Assembly (NCBI RefSeq): GCF_000004195.4
Contig: NC_030684.2
Span: 107,600,429-107,664,428 of the forward strand
Direction of reading: 5' to 3'
Length of the DNA stretch: 64,000 bases
Source: Xenopus tropicalis
Lineage: Eukaryota > Chordata > Amphibia > Anura > Pipidae
This document shows, one piece after another, positions 1 to 9,779 of the stretch (the stretch's first letter is position 1; each line of letters starts with the position of its first letter). The position numbers and the translations under genes were made by a program. Below the pieces are notes generated by a model. It was not told the origin of the DNA and searched no databases. It worked only from the letters and a program-made list of their open reading frames with translations.

Positions 1-120
1 TAAGAAAAACATTCTAATTTTTAAAAATGATTTCCTTTTTCTCTGTAATAATAAAACAGTACCTTGTAATTGATCCAAACTAAACAAATTAAACAAAAAT
101 TGTTTCCAAGCCATTTAAAT
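1..120 (+). mobile_element. Partial TA-flanked CAGGTATGGG-type MITE
   Basis: The segment reads through an internal portion (TCTGTAATAATAAAACAGT, then a CCTTGT-AATTGATCC stretch) that recurs at 46850-46890 and 48530-48580 inside better copies of the same element. Its left end lies outside the window and its right terminus is not visible, so this is an edge-truncated, diverged copy with no coding capacity. Confidence 0.6.
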
Positions 121-321
121 TGACCAATCAGATATTGGCACTCCATTGAGCATGAACAAATATAACTGAACCTTTCAGGGAAGTCTATAATTATTTGAAC
201 AATTTCAGTCTCTCACAAGGATAATAAGTTTAAAAAAAAAATACAACAATTTTTTATAAGTTATATAAGTGACCTATCAAACAATCTTATCAAACTGGTA
301 TATATAATTTTACATATCTTA

Positions 322-580
322 CATTGAGCCACCATTTTGTGATGCTGTGTGTGTCACTCAACTCACCAGTCATGTGACAGGAAACCATGCAGGTTCTAAC
401 TGTACTAAGAGGAAGTGTAGGAACAGACTTGCCTTTTCATTAGCTATTCTTTGCTATGCATACTGGATATAATGTAGTATGTATGTGTGCATTTGGTTTG
501 TGGGTGAGCACTGTGCCTCATATGAGCCAGATGGGCAGACTTTATTTATATTAAGCTGTTTTTTTAATATGGGCTAGAGA
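322..580 (-). mobile_element. Diverged copy of a TTAA-type (T2-like) non-autonomous element, reverse orientation
   Basis: The words GAGCCACCATTTTGTGATG, CATGTGACAGGAAA and the AGGAAGTGT segment occur here in reverse relative to copies at 14328-14777, 54560-55957 and 58917-59314. The termini are eroded. I assign it by shared internal sequence, not by intact inverted ends. Confidence 0.55.
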
Positions 581-960
581 CTCTTTCCCACATTCAGCTT
601 TATGTGGCATATTCAATAGTTTGACAATCAGTTGTTCATGAGCTTGGAAATCATTTGTGTATCGTTGCCTTTAATTTATGGAAAGCCTACAGAACCCTGA
701 AAAAGTTCTGAAAAAGAAAAGTTCATAAAAGGACTGAGGTTGTTCATCATACCTTACCCAAGGGGATATAAGGTGATTGGCACTTTATGCCAATATATGT
801 GCTGACATTACACTGCCCAGGGGGGAAATGTATGTCATTATTCTTCAAGCCATATTTTTGCAAACCTGAATAATGGGGGAAGCAACAGTGCTGTTTGTGT
901 GGTTTTGTGGCCATCAGTTTATCACTGACTGTGAGTTCATGTTCATTCTAGTTCATTTAG
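581..960. other. Anonymous AT-rich sequence
   Basis: I see no open frame of interest, no element ends and no RNA gene here. Confidence 0.5.
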
Positions 961-989
961 TTCTAGCCTTACACATTACACACAGGGGC

Positions 990-1035
990 CCTGCAGGGGG
1001 GTTAGGGGGGCCCCTGGGGGGGTGTAGGGGACACG
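990..1035 (+). other. G-rich tract with G-quadruplex potential
   Basis: Four guanine runs lie in series on the + strand, at 996-1001, 1005-1010, 1016-1022 and 1027-1030, with loops TTA, CCCCT and TGTA. This satisfies the usual G4 pattern (four runs of at least three G, loops of 1-7). The surrounding 975-1085 is GC-rich in an otherwise AT-rich area and directly adjoins a fold-back repeat. The tract also contains matching C runs, so a hairpin is an alternative fold. Confidence 0.55.
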
Positions 1036-1096
1036 GCCGGCGGGGGCACCTACAGGGCCCCTGGAGTGGGCCCTGCACCCCCCAGTCTGACCCTGC

Positions 1097-1250
1097 TAGT
1101 AGCAGCTACTTGTCATGGCTACAAAAATATATAATGCTGATCTTTTACTAATAACTGTCTCTATGTGTTTTTTAGCAGAGGCAATTCTCAGTATTGTCTA
1201 TGGCAGGGTAGTTTCTGGTGTTTAGTAGCCATGACAAGTATCTGCTACTA
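1097..1250. repeat. Fold-back repeat (copy 1)
   Basis: The 26-bp arm at 1097-1122 pairs with 1225-1250 with a single mismatch, around a ~100-bp spacer. A second copy of the same family at 33501-33614 shares both arms and the internal words ACTGTCTCTATGTGT. This is a small non-coding dispersed inverted-repeat element. I see no clear target-site duplication. Confidence 0.6.
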
Positions 1251-1279
1251 AGTAGCTCCATGTGTCTTCACCCTAAAGC

Positions 1280-1900
1280 TTTTCCCTGCTGTTTACATAT
1301 ACAACTGCTGGTATGCAGCTCCACTCCAAGTGTGGGGTTGAGGGTAGTGAGTGGCCATCTTTTAAAGCCACCCTTACTTGAAAGAGCTCTGCTTAAAGTT
1401 TGTATGGGCCCTTCCAGAATCACAACTGGCATCCAATCAGCTGTGTGCCCCATAAATCCTAGTAGTAGTTTGCTGATATTATAATAGCTCAGGGTAGAAC
1501 GGAACAAGCATGTTGAAAATACGGGTCTCTATGGGAACAATGAATAGAGAGGCCGACTGAGCAAGGTCAGAAGTTCCACACGTGCTGAACAGGAGAAAGC
1601 GACAATGTGAATGAAACTGAAGAGAGCAGGAGGTCACAGGTGGAAAGCAAAAGATTACTAAGAACATTCTGAAATGACAGTTAAAAGAAGGAGGTGTTTA
1701 ATAGGCTTCATAGTTTGGTTACTTATTACATTCTGGGGAATATGATTAAATTAGAGTCTTGAAGAAAATCTGACAACCACTAAATTTAAGCAGAATAGGA
1801 ATAAATGTGGGCATAGCCTAATTACAGCCATTGCAGCTAGCAAATATGTATCTGATGCATGTTTGATTGCCAGTGCATATGTTAAATCATTAGAAATACA
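1280..1900. other. Anonymous sequence
   Basis: Short open frames occur on both strands, but none has coding texture or a recognisable domain. I see no repeat ends. Confidence 0.45.
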
Positions 1901-1971
1901 TTTAAAGGCCCATTTATTAACATTCTCATTGTTGTGGTTTTAGAGGTTTTTGAAACCATGACTAAAATCAT

Positions 1972-1986
1972 TTTTCTAAAACTCTG
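1972..1986. repeat. Left target-site duplication of the PLE-like insertion
   Basis: TTTTCTAAAACTCTG is repeated exactly at 2393-2407, bracketing the insertion. Confidence 0.75.
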
Positions 1987-2392
1987 CTAAAAGGGCTCAT
2001 ACGTATGCAAATAAGTCATAACAGGATTCTGGGAAGAAATTCCTTAAGGCTTCTAGAAAAGTCCCATTTACATGGGCTTTGTCCCCTTAAGGAATTTCTT
2101 CCCAGAATCCTGTTATGACTTATTTGCATACGTATGAGGCGGTCTCCTCAACCCTTTTAGCTTGTTCGTGAATCCCCACTCCTGGCTCTACCTAAGCTGA
2201 TCAGAAAACCCTGCACTACATTGATGAGCCCCAAAAAGGGCAAAATCGGTCTGTAGTTGGGAATCTGATCAGCTATTATCCTGGCTTCTGCTTTAAACCC
2301 AGTGGGTAAGCTTTAGCCTATAGGATAAACCCATGTAAATGGGACTTTTCTAGGAGCCTTAAGGAATATTTTTCCCAGAATCCTGTTATGAC
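1987..2392 (+). mobile_element. Short Penelope-like (PLE) insertion with inverted/tandem partial units
   Basis: A 406-bp insertion is flanked by an exact 15-bp direct repeat TTTTCTAAAACTCTG (1972-1986 and 2393-2407), read as its target-site duplication. Inside, 1996-2049 is an exact inverted copy of 2085-2138 (54 bp). The start of the right-hand unit recurs directly at 2357 (CCTTAAGG at 2085 and at 2357, a 272-bp period). A hammerhead ribozyme motif sits between the two direct copies. Partial tandem units, an inverted partial copy at one end and a type I hammerhead are known features of Penelope-like retroelements. The element has no reverse transcriptase. Family assignment is inference from architecture. 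Confidence 0.65.
2195..2274 (+). ncRNA. Degenerate type I hammerhead ribozyme motif
   Basis: The parts fall in hammerhead order. The distal stem I pair is 2195-2204 with 2265-2274 (AGCTGATCAG/CTGATCAGCT, 10/10), followed by an internal loop. The proximal stem I is ACTACA 2215-2220 with TGTAGT 2252-2257 (6/6). The core is TTGATGA 2221-2227 against consensus CUGAUGA. Stem II is GCCC 2228-2231 with GGGC 2238-2241. Then AAA 2242-2244 stands where GAA is required, a minimal stem III ATCGGT occupies 2245-2250, and the cleavage-site C is 2251 after T. Two invariant core bases are changed (C3 to U, G12 to A), so self-cleavage is expected to be lost. A very short stem III is typical of Penelope-like retroelement hammerheads. 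Confidence 0.75.
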
Positions 2393-2407
2393 TTTTCTAA
2401 AACTCTG
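2393..2407. repeat. Right target-site duplication of the PLE-like insertion
   Basis: Exact 15-bp match to 1972-1986. Confidence 0.75.
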
Positions 2408-2722
2408 AATGCCAAGCAATTTATTAAAGCAACTTTTAAAAAAAAGGCTAAAAAAACTGCAGAAATGCGAAAACCGTAAATTTTTCATACTGTTGCAAAG
2501 AAAGATCTTCAAGTTGTAAAAAGGACATCTGCCATTGACTTCCACATGATCTTGACAGCTTTTAGATGACATATTTTTTTCTTTCCAATGTGTCCAAGTT
2601 TTGTTGCATAATAAATAGTGGAAACATTTTGTTCTTTTTCCCCCACAAAAATATAGAATGCCCCCCTTAATCTGAATTTTAGGTTGTAACAAAAACGCAT
2701 TTAAAGTAAAACTCAAATACAA

Positions 2723-3109
2723 GGGGCAGATTTGTCAAACATCAAGTTTGGGGAAAAAAGCAAGCAAGAGAAAAAAAACACAAGTGAATGCTAGCTTATT
2801 TAAAAAAAATACCTTGGCCTGAATAGCTGAGTTTGCAATTTTTGTTCCTCTTTTCCCAGTACAAGGGTAAAATAACGTTGTTAGAGAATGTTCCCATAGA
2901 CTTCTATACAACCTCGGCAGCTTTTTGTGCCAAGTTATTCCTGGTGAATTTTCTCCTTTTTTCTCTTAAAATAAATAACAATACAGATAATAATTAATAA
3001 TAAAGGATAAAAACCCTGACTATTCAAGGTTTTAGAAAAAACATTGTTTGCGCTACATTTTTTTGAAATTAGAGAAAAACACCAGCTAGATTTTTGATAA
3101 ATCTGCCCC
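2723..3109. mobile_element. TAA-flanked MITE (PIF/Harbinger-like)
   Basis: The termini GGGGCAGATTTGTCAAA and TTTGATAAATCTGCCCC are inverted repeats (one mismatch). The right flank is TAA and the left flank CAA, a decayed 3-bp target duplication as made by PIF/Harbinger elements. It carries no transposase frame. 2410-2720, just to the left, looks like part of another old AT-rich repeat into which the PLE-like insertion landed. Confidence 0.6.
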
Positions 3110-3114
3110 TAAAT

Positions 3115-3900
3115 GAAGCTTACTTTAGAATCAGACATTTACAGCTGCTCATTAAAACTGACTGTCAAATGGCAGGAACTGTGTGAGGTTGGATAAATAC
3201 CACATTCATGGGCCAATGCAATAATAAGCAAAGATTTTAATTAGGTCTGATCCACTAAATTCAGAATAGATAGATATCTGTTCCTAAAAATGCAGGGTTA
3301 AAGTCAGAGGTGTAACTATAGAGTGCAGACTCTGAGCTGTCCAGGACAAAACAAAAGGGGCAATCGGTATGGATAGGTGGGGCAGTATGGTTTCATTAGG
3401 CAAAGCACTTGGAAGGTTTGGGAGGCCCTTTTTTTCCATTGCTGTGCTTGGGCACCTAAACTTATACCTCTGGCCAAGATTGTGCACTTCTGGGTACAAA
3501 GCACAAGGAAATCACCAGTACTGATGTTTTTTTAAAGAAATACTAGGTAATTTTACACTTTTGTGTTTTTATTAAGGAAAAAACGCAGTGGGCAAAATGC
3601 GAATGCAGCAAAAATGTCCAGGTAAAGATGCAATTATTAAGCACGAAACATCATCCTCCATAGTAATGAGACCCTCATGTCTTATGAATATAAACCAAAC
3701 ACTTATAAAACTTTATATTTCTGACTCCATTTGGGGGGAAATATCATAACAGAATAGATTAGGTGTTATATGTTGAAACGGTTGATTAAACACCCTTTGT
3801 ACAGATGTTCTGCAGATGACAGGAATATTACTGAAATATAAATAAAACGTTATGAAAAAAGATATGAAGGCCTCAAGGCATAGAGCATATGAGGATGCGT
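3115..3900. other. Anonymous sequence
   Basis: I see no element ends and no convincing exon. Confidence 0.4.
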
Positions 3901-3921
3901 TTAGGTATGCAGTATTATTTA

Positions 3922-4115
3922 CAGGTAGGTAAACTGTACCTACCATTTATTTTGCCTCCGGTAAGGATTAATTGTACAAGGTATTGTTTTATAATTACAA
4001 AGAAAAAGAAAATATGTTTTAAAATTCAGTATTATTTGATTAAAAAGGGAGATGACCTTCCCATAATTCGAAACTTTCTGGATAATGGGTTTCCTGATAA
4101 TGGATCCCATGCCTG
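3922..4115 (-). mobile_element. TA-flanked CAGGTATGGG-type MITE, internally deleted, reverse orientation
   Basis: It begins TA-CAGGTAGG and ends GGATCCCATGCCTG-TA. The internal words match the reverse of 46735-47054 (GGATAATGGGTTTCC, TAATTACAAAGAAAAAG). At ~194 bp against ~320 bp for full copies, it is shortened. Confidence 0.6.
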
Positions 4116-4129
4116 TAGTACATAACCAG

Positions 4130-4620
4130 GCTAGATTTGCAGGCAACTCACCATAGCAGGTAGGAGCAGCACACTGCTGCTGCACAGAAGTTGTAAGCAG
4201 TGTGTATAGGAGCACAATTTTGAACTTTTTTTTTTTTTTAAGTCAAAGATTTGCCTGGATAGCAGAAGAAGACCTGATTATAATGATACAATACAGAATA
4301 AGTGTTTGAACACATCCGTCGAGCATCAAGTTTTCATGGGATAGACACAAAAGAGATAGCTGGGCTTAACTGGGCTGTTTTAAACTGAATAAGGTTTAAA
4401 GAAAGAAAGGAGCAAAAGAATCAGGTTAAGTGGTTAAGCAGTTAAGAGTACAGGTTTGCTTGCACAAGCTCGAAAAATGCATTAGAAAGAAATATCAAGA
4501 ACTTCAACATTTATGCTCACAAGATGGCAGTACAGTAGGTAAAAAATTCAGTGTTCAGAACAAAAATAAATAAACATATGCTACTATAAAAATGCCACAA
4601 AAATTACACAAGTGGTATTG
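4130..4620. other. Anonymous sequence
   Basis: I see nothing recognisable apart from a T13 run (4225-4240). Confidence 0.4.
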
Positions 4621-4623
4621 TAA

Positions 4624-5135
4624 GGGGCTGATTTACTTACCCACGAACGGGTCGAATGGAGTCCGATTGCGTTTTTTTCGTAATGATCGGTACTTTGCGA
4701 TTTTTTCGTATGTTTTGCGATTTTTTCGGATTGTTTACGAATTTTTCGGATCCAATACGATTTTTGCGTAAAAACGCGAGTTTTCCTATCCATTACGAAA
4801 GTTGCGTAAAAAGTTGCGCATTTTGCGTAGCGTTAAAACTTACGCGAAAAGTTGCGCATTTTTCGTAGCGTTAAGTTTTAACGCTATGAAAAATGCGCAA
4901 CTTTTCGCGTAAGTTTTAACGTTACGAAAAATGCGCAACTTTTTACGCAACTTTCGTAATGGATACGAAAAACTCGCGTTTTTACGCAAAAATCGTATTG
5001 GTAATGAAAAATTCGTACAGAATCCGAAAAAATCGCAAAACATACGAAAAAATCGCAAAGTAATCGCAAAATGTTCGTTTTCAAGTCGGAACTTTTCCAA
5101 TTCGGGTCGGATTCGTGGGTTAGTAAATCAGCCCC
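4624..5135. mobile_element. 512-bp fold-back MITE with TAA target duplication
   Basis: The ends GGGGCTGATTTAC and GTAAATCAGCCCC are inverted repeats flanked by TAA on both sides (4621-4623, 5136-5138). The two halves are complementary almost end to end, meeting at a 3-nt loop (4875-4877) between TAGCGTTAA (4866-4874) and TTAACGCTA (4878-4886). It is rich in TCG/CGA and TTTTTCG words. Mirror-image open frames of 66-86 codons on both strands (F-, R- and C-rich) are by-products of this composition, not genes. The 3-bp TAA duplication suggests PIF/Harbinger mobilisation. Confidence 0.8.
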
Positions 5136-5139
5136 TAAG

Positions 5140-6570
5140 TGTCAGACTCTTTCTGATACTCCTTTATTGCTACCTAGTTCTGCAGCAGTGACCAAAAATA
5201 AAAAGTGCAACTAAAGCTTCAAGGCAAGCTAAATAAAATAAATGTATAATATTGAATAAATATGGCTGCTTGCCCAATTTACTTAGACAGCATTCCTGTG
5301 CAGATGTAATTATAGCCTAGTGATTTCTCAACATGCATTACCATGTGATGCACACATGGCCCCCACGGTGAGCAGAAAAAGAGCATTGTGCAGGCCACGG
5401 CTAACAATGAATTAGCAAACTGTGGGGTTCAAAATGGATTAAATGCATTTTTAGCAGAAAAGGGCAAATATATAATTATAATTTGTTACATGACAGACAG
5501 TGATCTAAATACTATTTGGGGATTAAGAAGGCTTCTTCCCCACAGAGGTAGATTAGGAAACTGGGCTACAGGTTATTTGCCTTTCACTGGATCAGTCTGT
5601 AAAATCTTTAGGAATGGCTAACCTCAATGGACTCAACTCATGATGCCAAGCTAATTTACAATTAATACAAAGGGGCAGACATATTACATATAACATGCCT
5701 AATGCAAATTAATACAGCACTGCATTTATTTTTGAGCACACGTCTATTTATTAGATCTTGACAAAGTAAGGCACTTTGGCCTAAGACCTTGTATTTGGCC
5801 TTGTATTGAGATGTTTCTGCTCATTATAAGTAAAATGTAAGGGTTTCTTTTTTGTTTGATTGTTTCTAACACTATTTTACCAAAATATATTTCTTAAAAA
5901 AAAAAACAATCACATGAAAAACATAACTGCACAACAGGTGAGCTGCTATTTTGAAAGGAAATTAGGGTAGCAATAGCACCAATACCAAATTAACCCAATT
6001 GCCTCCACTTTAGAGAAATCGTTTGTTGCTGTGAAATCATTAACCTCTGCCACAAGCAGGAGAGATCCTAATGTAAAATAAACATTCTGAGGAAAGTAGA
6101 AATTCCACCATCTAAAGGAAAGAGCCAAAAAAAAACCCAAATGCAAACAACTGATCAATTAAGATAAGAATCAAAAATGAACACAATCCAACTAAACAAC
6201 CAGCCTGTGGCTTTTAAAAATTGATTGCCTTCCAATTGATTGCTTCCAATATGTTCTGCCTAATGGATGGGAAACAAAGCAATGCATTGTGCCACAATAA
6301 ACATCCTCAAAATGTTGCCCTTTTGTATGATTTTATATAGCCACTATAATGTTAATTTCTAACTTATACAATTAGCCTCCCCAACAGCCAATTAATATTA
6401 CTAGCACTCTGGAGACATTGCTAGTGTTAAGGGGGGGGTCTTAACCTAATAAATTAATTGGTGTAATTCTCTTTTGCAATTTACATTAATTTTTGTTTTA
6501 AGGGGTTTCTGAGATATTAGTTTTAGACAGTTTTAATCTACTAGACAGACAAAACTGGTGACTGCTTCTT
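5140..6570. other. Anonymous AT-rich sequence
   Basis: I see no element ends and no plausible gene. Short frames here have no coding texture. Confidence 0.4.
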
Positions 6571-6593
6571 CATAGCATGATGGGTACAACAGA

Positions 6594-6930
6594 AAAATAC
6601 CGTGGCAGAAATACCATTCCACCAGTTAGAATATAAATCGCAAGTGGGATGGAATACGCAGCGTGGTGATTTGCCGAAATCGGCGACTAATCCGATTTAC
6701 ATTCCACTGGCTAGAATGTAAATCGCTGGTGGGATGGCATATGCGGCGCAAAATAGCTGAAGTTTCCTCTCAAGGCAACTTTGGCGATTTTGGCAAATCA
6801 CCGAGCCACGTATGCCATCCCACCGGCGATTTACATTCTAGCTGGTGGGATGGCATTTCAGGGAGATTAGTCGACAGCGACTAGGGAGATTTGTCGCGGG
6901 TGACTAATCTCCCCGTCTGTCTCGGCCCTA
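6594..6930. mobile_element. Remnant of a palindromic Harbinger-type MITE
   Basis: Repeated and inverted words CATCCCACCGGCGATTTAC and GTAAATCGCTGGTGGGATG mark internal symmetric modules. The right end carries GGAGATTTGTCGC and GTGACTAATCTCCCC, typical of a dispersed frog repeat. The left terminus is missing. The open frame at 6663-6884 is repeat-derived. Confidence 0.55.
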
Positions 6931-7019
6931 AAGAAGGGTTGTATAACAGCTTGATATTAACCACACAAGGTAAATTCTCTATACTGGAAGGGTTTGTAGC
7001 ATTAATTCTGCAAACAACA

Positions 7020-7095
7020 CTTTTGATGGCTGATTTATATCCAAATATGCGATCATGCAAATTTTCCTGCAGTCAGTTGTTCAAATAATCACATT
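7020..7095. promoter_or_regulatory. Possible regulatory block with octamer motif
   Basis: An exact POU octamer ATGCAAAT lies at 7055-7062, within non-repetitive sequence that also has a TAATT core nearby. One motif in AT-rich DNA is weak evidence. Confidence 0.2.
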
Positions 7096-7359
7096 CATTA
7101 AAGGTACTTTTAACTTCTGTATAGTTGCATTTGGTGCTGCTCAGTCCTCTCTCCCTCCCATTCGAACGCAGTTGCGCTTAATCACACAGGGTAACCTTGA
7201 AGCTACTGCCAAACTAGTTAGTAGCAGGTTACCAACAGCGAACAGCTGTGCCGAAAGAACAGGGTGCTCTATTGGTTTTAACTGCTGGTTAAGAGAAACA
7301 GGGTGCTTTGGATATCTTCTTTCTCTGTAATTGAGTACTGTCTGATATAAATATGCCTT

Positions 7360-7990
7360 GATTTATATAGCAGCATCATATTCTGTAGTGATTTGGGAGA
7401 TTATACATCATTCACATCAATCTCTGCACCGGTGGAGTTTACAAGCCTAGGTATCACTTATTATTTTTTTTATTTAGTAATTTTCACAAAGGAGTTTTTA
7501 ATTGTGCTGCCCTGTGCTCTTATAGTACCCCCCTTATAAACATGGATAAACATGTGGAACAACTGTTTGCTTCATAACAGAAGAATAGAATTCCCCATGG
7601 CATTATAAAAAGGGTACAAGCAACACAGAAAAAAGGTGCACGGCATTTGAAATATAAAAAAAACCTAGTGGAACCAGAATTGCAACTCTTTCATAAAAAC
7701 ATTTGTTCTTTCTGTTCACAAACCCAGTTGAATGATGCTTGCATGCAGATCATTTTGTATTTAGCTTTATAACCTTTATACTGAGTTCAACAAGTTTACA
7801 ATCCAAGGTCCCTATCACACACATATACACAATGGTTAGTTTTATTAGGAGCAAGTAAACTGCCCTGTATGTTTCTGAGTATGAGAAGAAGCCAGAGGAA
7901 ACCCATGCAAACACATGGACAACATACAAACTCCTTGAAGATAGTGCTTTTTCTTGATAAGAACCTAGGGCCTCAGAACTACAAGGCATA
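7360..7990 (-). mobile_element. L2/SINE-like retroposon fragments, reverse orientation
   Basis: Two pieces of one family are visible: 7365-7450 (ATTTATATAGCAGC followed by a GGAGTTTACAAGCC segment) and 7780-7985 (TTTACAATCCAAGGTCCC, then GAGGAAACCCATGCAAAC and ACATACAAACTCC). The words match fragments at 35890-36080, 40225-40360 and 40600-40800. The stretch between them is unassigned. Confidence 0.5.
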
Positions 7991-7999
7991 TTATATATA

Positions 8000-8680
8000 T
8001 TATTAAAACAATTACAGTACTAGTCAAAATGGCATAATTTAGTCCAACAGACTGCTAAGCCTTTCAGGCCACTCCATGGCTTTTTATACATTAGGAATAT
8101 GTTCCAAAGTAAGGTCTTACTGGTGTCCTTTTAAAGCTTAGACTGTTTATCCCTAAGGATATATTTTCTTTCTGCAATCCTAGTTATATCATCAAAATAA
8201 CAAGACATTTTACAGAATGTTTTTCTGTTAGTAGCTGTAATTGTAATCGCTGTATCAAAATTATCTTTTTCCTAATCAGTAAAGTGTTAAACATAGTTGC
8301 GGTTTCCAAGTCAAGAATGTTGCTCTAATCCATCCTCTCAGCTGACTGACTGGCCCAGCGTTGTATCTTTGCTGGCAAAAACAGTTCATTTATCTCTTTT
8401 CAACACTGGTTCTACTTCTGACACTGTGTCTTGTTTTATAAATAACTCAGTTTAACATTAACCAGTCTGATTATTCAGCACAAGTCCTGGCAAAATCCAG
8501 GAAATTATACATTGAAACCATCAAAAACAAGGCAATAAAAAACTTTAGATCTCGGCTAAGAGTCCCTCTAGTGGTTGGAGGTCAGAGCTCCCAAGAGCCT
8601 GATTAACTTTTTGGGCTGCTCCAATCCATGTATCAAGACAACAGATTAAGTGGACTTGATGGATAACAGCAAATAAGTAC
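8000..8680. other. Anonymous sequence
   Basis: I see nothing assignable. Confidence 0.4.
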
Positions 8681-8686
8681 AAACAT

Positions 8687-9058
8687 TTAAAGTGATACTG
8701 ACACGAAAAAACAACTTTTTAAAATATGAATCTACATAAAAAGTTGCCTATAGGTCATGTTGATCATTTTTTGCTGATAGGTTTGCTTTTGTAAATAATT
8801 GTTACTTGAAATCCCAAAACCTGACTGTTTTGCCAGCCTGACTGTCCCTTCTCAGCCTGACAGTTACAGCTTCTAATGCTAACGGACTCCTGCTGGACAA
8901 ATATGGCAGCCCCCTCATAGAGGAACATGGGGGATCAGATAGGGAATGTAAAAGCTTGGACAAATACTTTTATGGCAAAATTATAAATAGCATGCAAAGG
9001 CAATGTTATGACAATGTTATAAAAAAAGGTTTGATTTCTGGTGTCAGTATCACTTTAA
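8687..9058. mobile_element. TTAA-flanked MITE, TTAAAGTGATACTGACAC type
   Basis: TTAAAGTGATACTGACAC at the left and GTGTCAGTATCACTTTAA at the right form an exact 18-bp inverted terminal repeat that includes the TTAA target duplication. The element is 372 bp including both TTAAs. It has no coding capacity. TTAA targeting fits the Kolobok/T2 or piggyBac superfamilies. The ends do not follow the TTAAAGGRR pattern of T2 proper, so the superfamily is open. Confidence 0.8.
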
Positions 9059-9059
9059 G

Positions 9060-9560
9060 AGCTGCTATAGTTCTAGTATACTAAAACCCACAAAAACAAT
9101 ATAAACCGCCAGGTGTTTATACTGATGTACTTCTATGTTCTATGGGAAATGCAGGTCTTGCAATAATACTTCTTTTGATGTATTTTTTATGATACAAGTT
9201 GAACTCACTAGTGTGGGAGTGTTGGATTCTATTATGTTTTCATTTTTAATGTATTTCCCATTGTATTTTACATTACTTAGTTAATCTCCCCAGGTATGTT
9301 CTCTAACTGCAATAATATAGAGCACTGCATTTAATCACTCAGTATCTATAATTTATGGAAGATTTTGGATGACACTCGATTTCCATTCATGCATATGGGA
9401 TATTTATATAATTACTTATTGTGCCATTTATTTTATTAATTAAATTGATTGCTTTCACAAAGGGCTTAGCACTTCTTTGTGTGTTCAGTATTATACTTGT
9501 GCCCACCACTGTTCCTTGCAATGCTTTTTGCAACACCCTCCCTCAACTTTACTTCAATAC
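9060..9560. other. Anonymous AT-rich sequence
   Basis: I see no recognisable feature. Confidence 0.4.
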
Positions 9561-9564
9561 TGTA

Positions 9565-9660
9565 CAGGTATAGGACCTGTTGTGCAGACATGTTTGGGAC
9601 ATTTCCACATAAGGGGTCTTTCTGTAATTTTTAAATACAGAATACTATACTACTCTATAT
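9565..9660 (+). mobile_element. 5' fragment of a TA-flanked CAGGTATGGG-type MITE
   Basis: TA-CAGGTATAGGACCTGTT opens the fragment. Later words are diverged and the right end is missing. Confidence 0.4.
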
Positions 9661-9671
9661 TATCAGCAAGT

Positions 9672-9765
9672 CTTGTGCCTCAAACCCCCTTTTACCTTTT
9701 AGATTGTAAACTGAAAGCTCATTTCAGCTTACAATCTAAAATGTGATAGGGGTCTGAGGCACAAG
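9672..9765. repeat. Imperfect inverted repeat
   Basis: CTTGTGCCTC (9672-) pairs with GAGGCACAAG (-9765), and TTTTAGATTGTAA pairs with TTACAATCTAAAA nearer the centre, giving a 94-bp hairpin. It is probably a small repeat insertion. I see no target duplication. Confidence 0.55.
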
Positions 9766-9779
9766 GTATGGGGATATCT

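Noticed and set aside
4584..5191. Open frames on both strands with similar F/R/C-rich peptides
   Set aside because: Mirror translations of a fold-back MITE. The similarity between strands comes from the palindrome.
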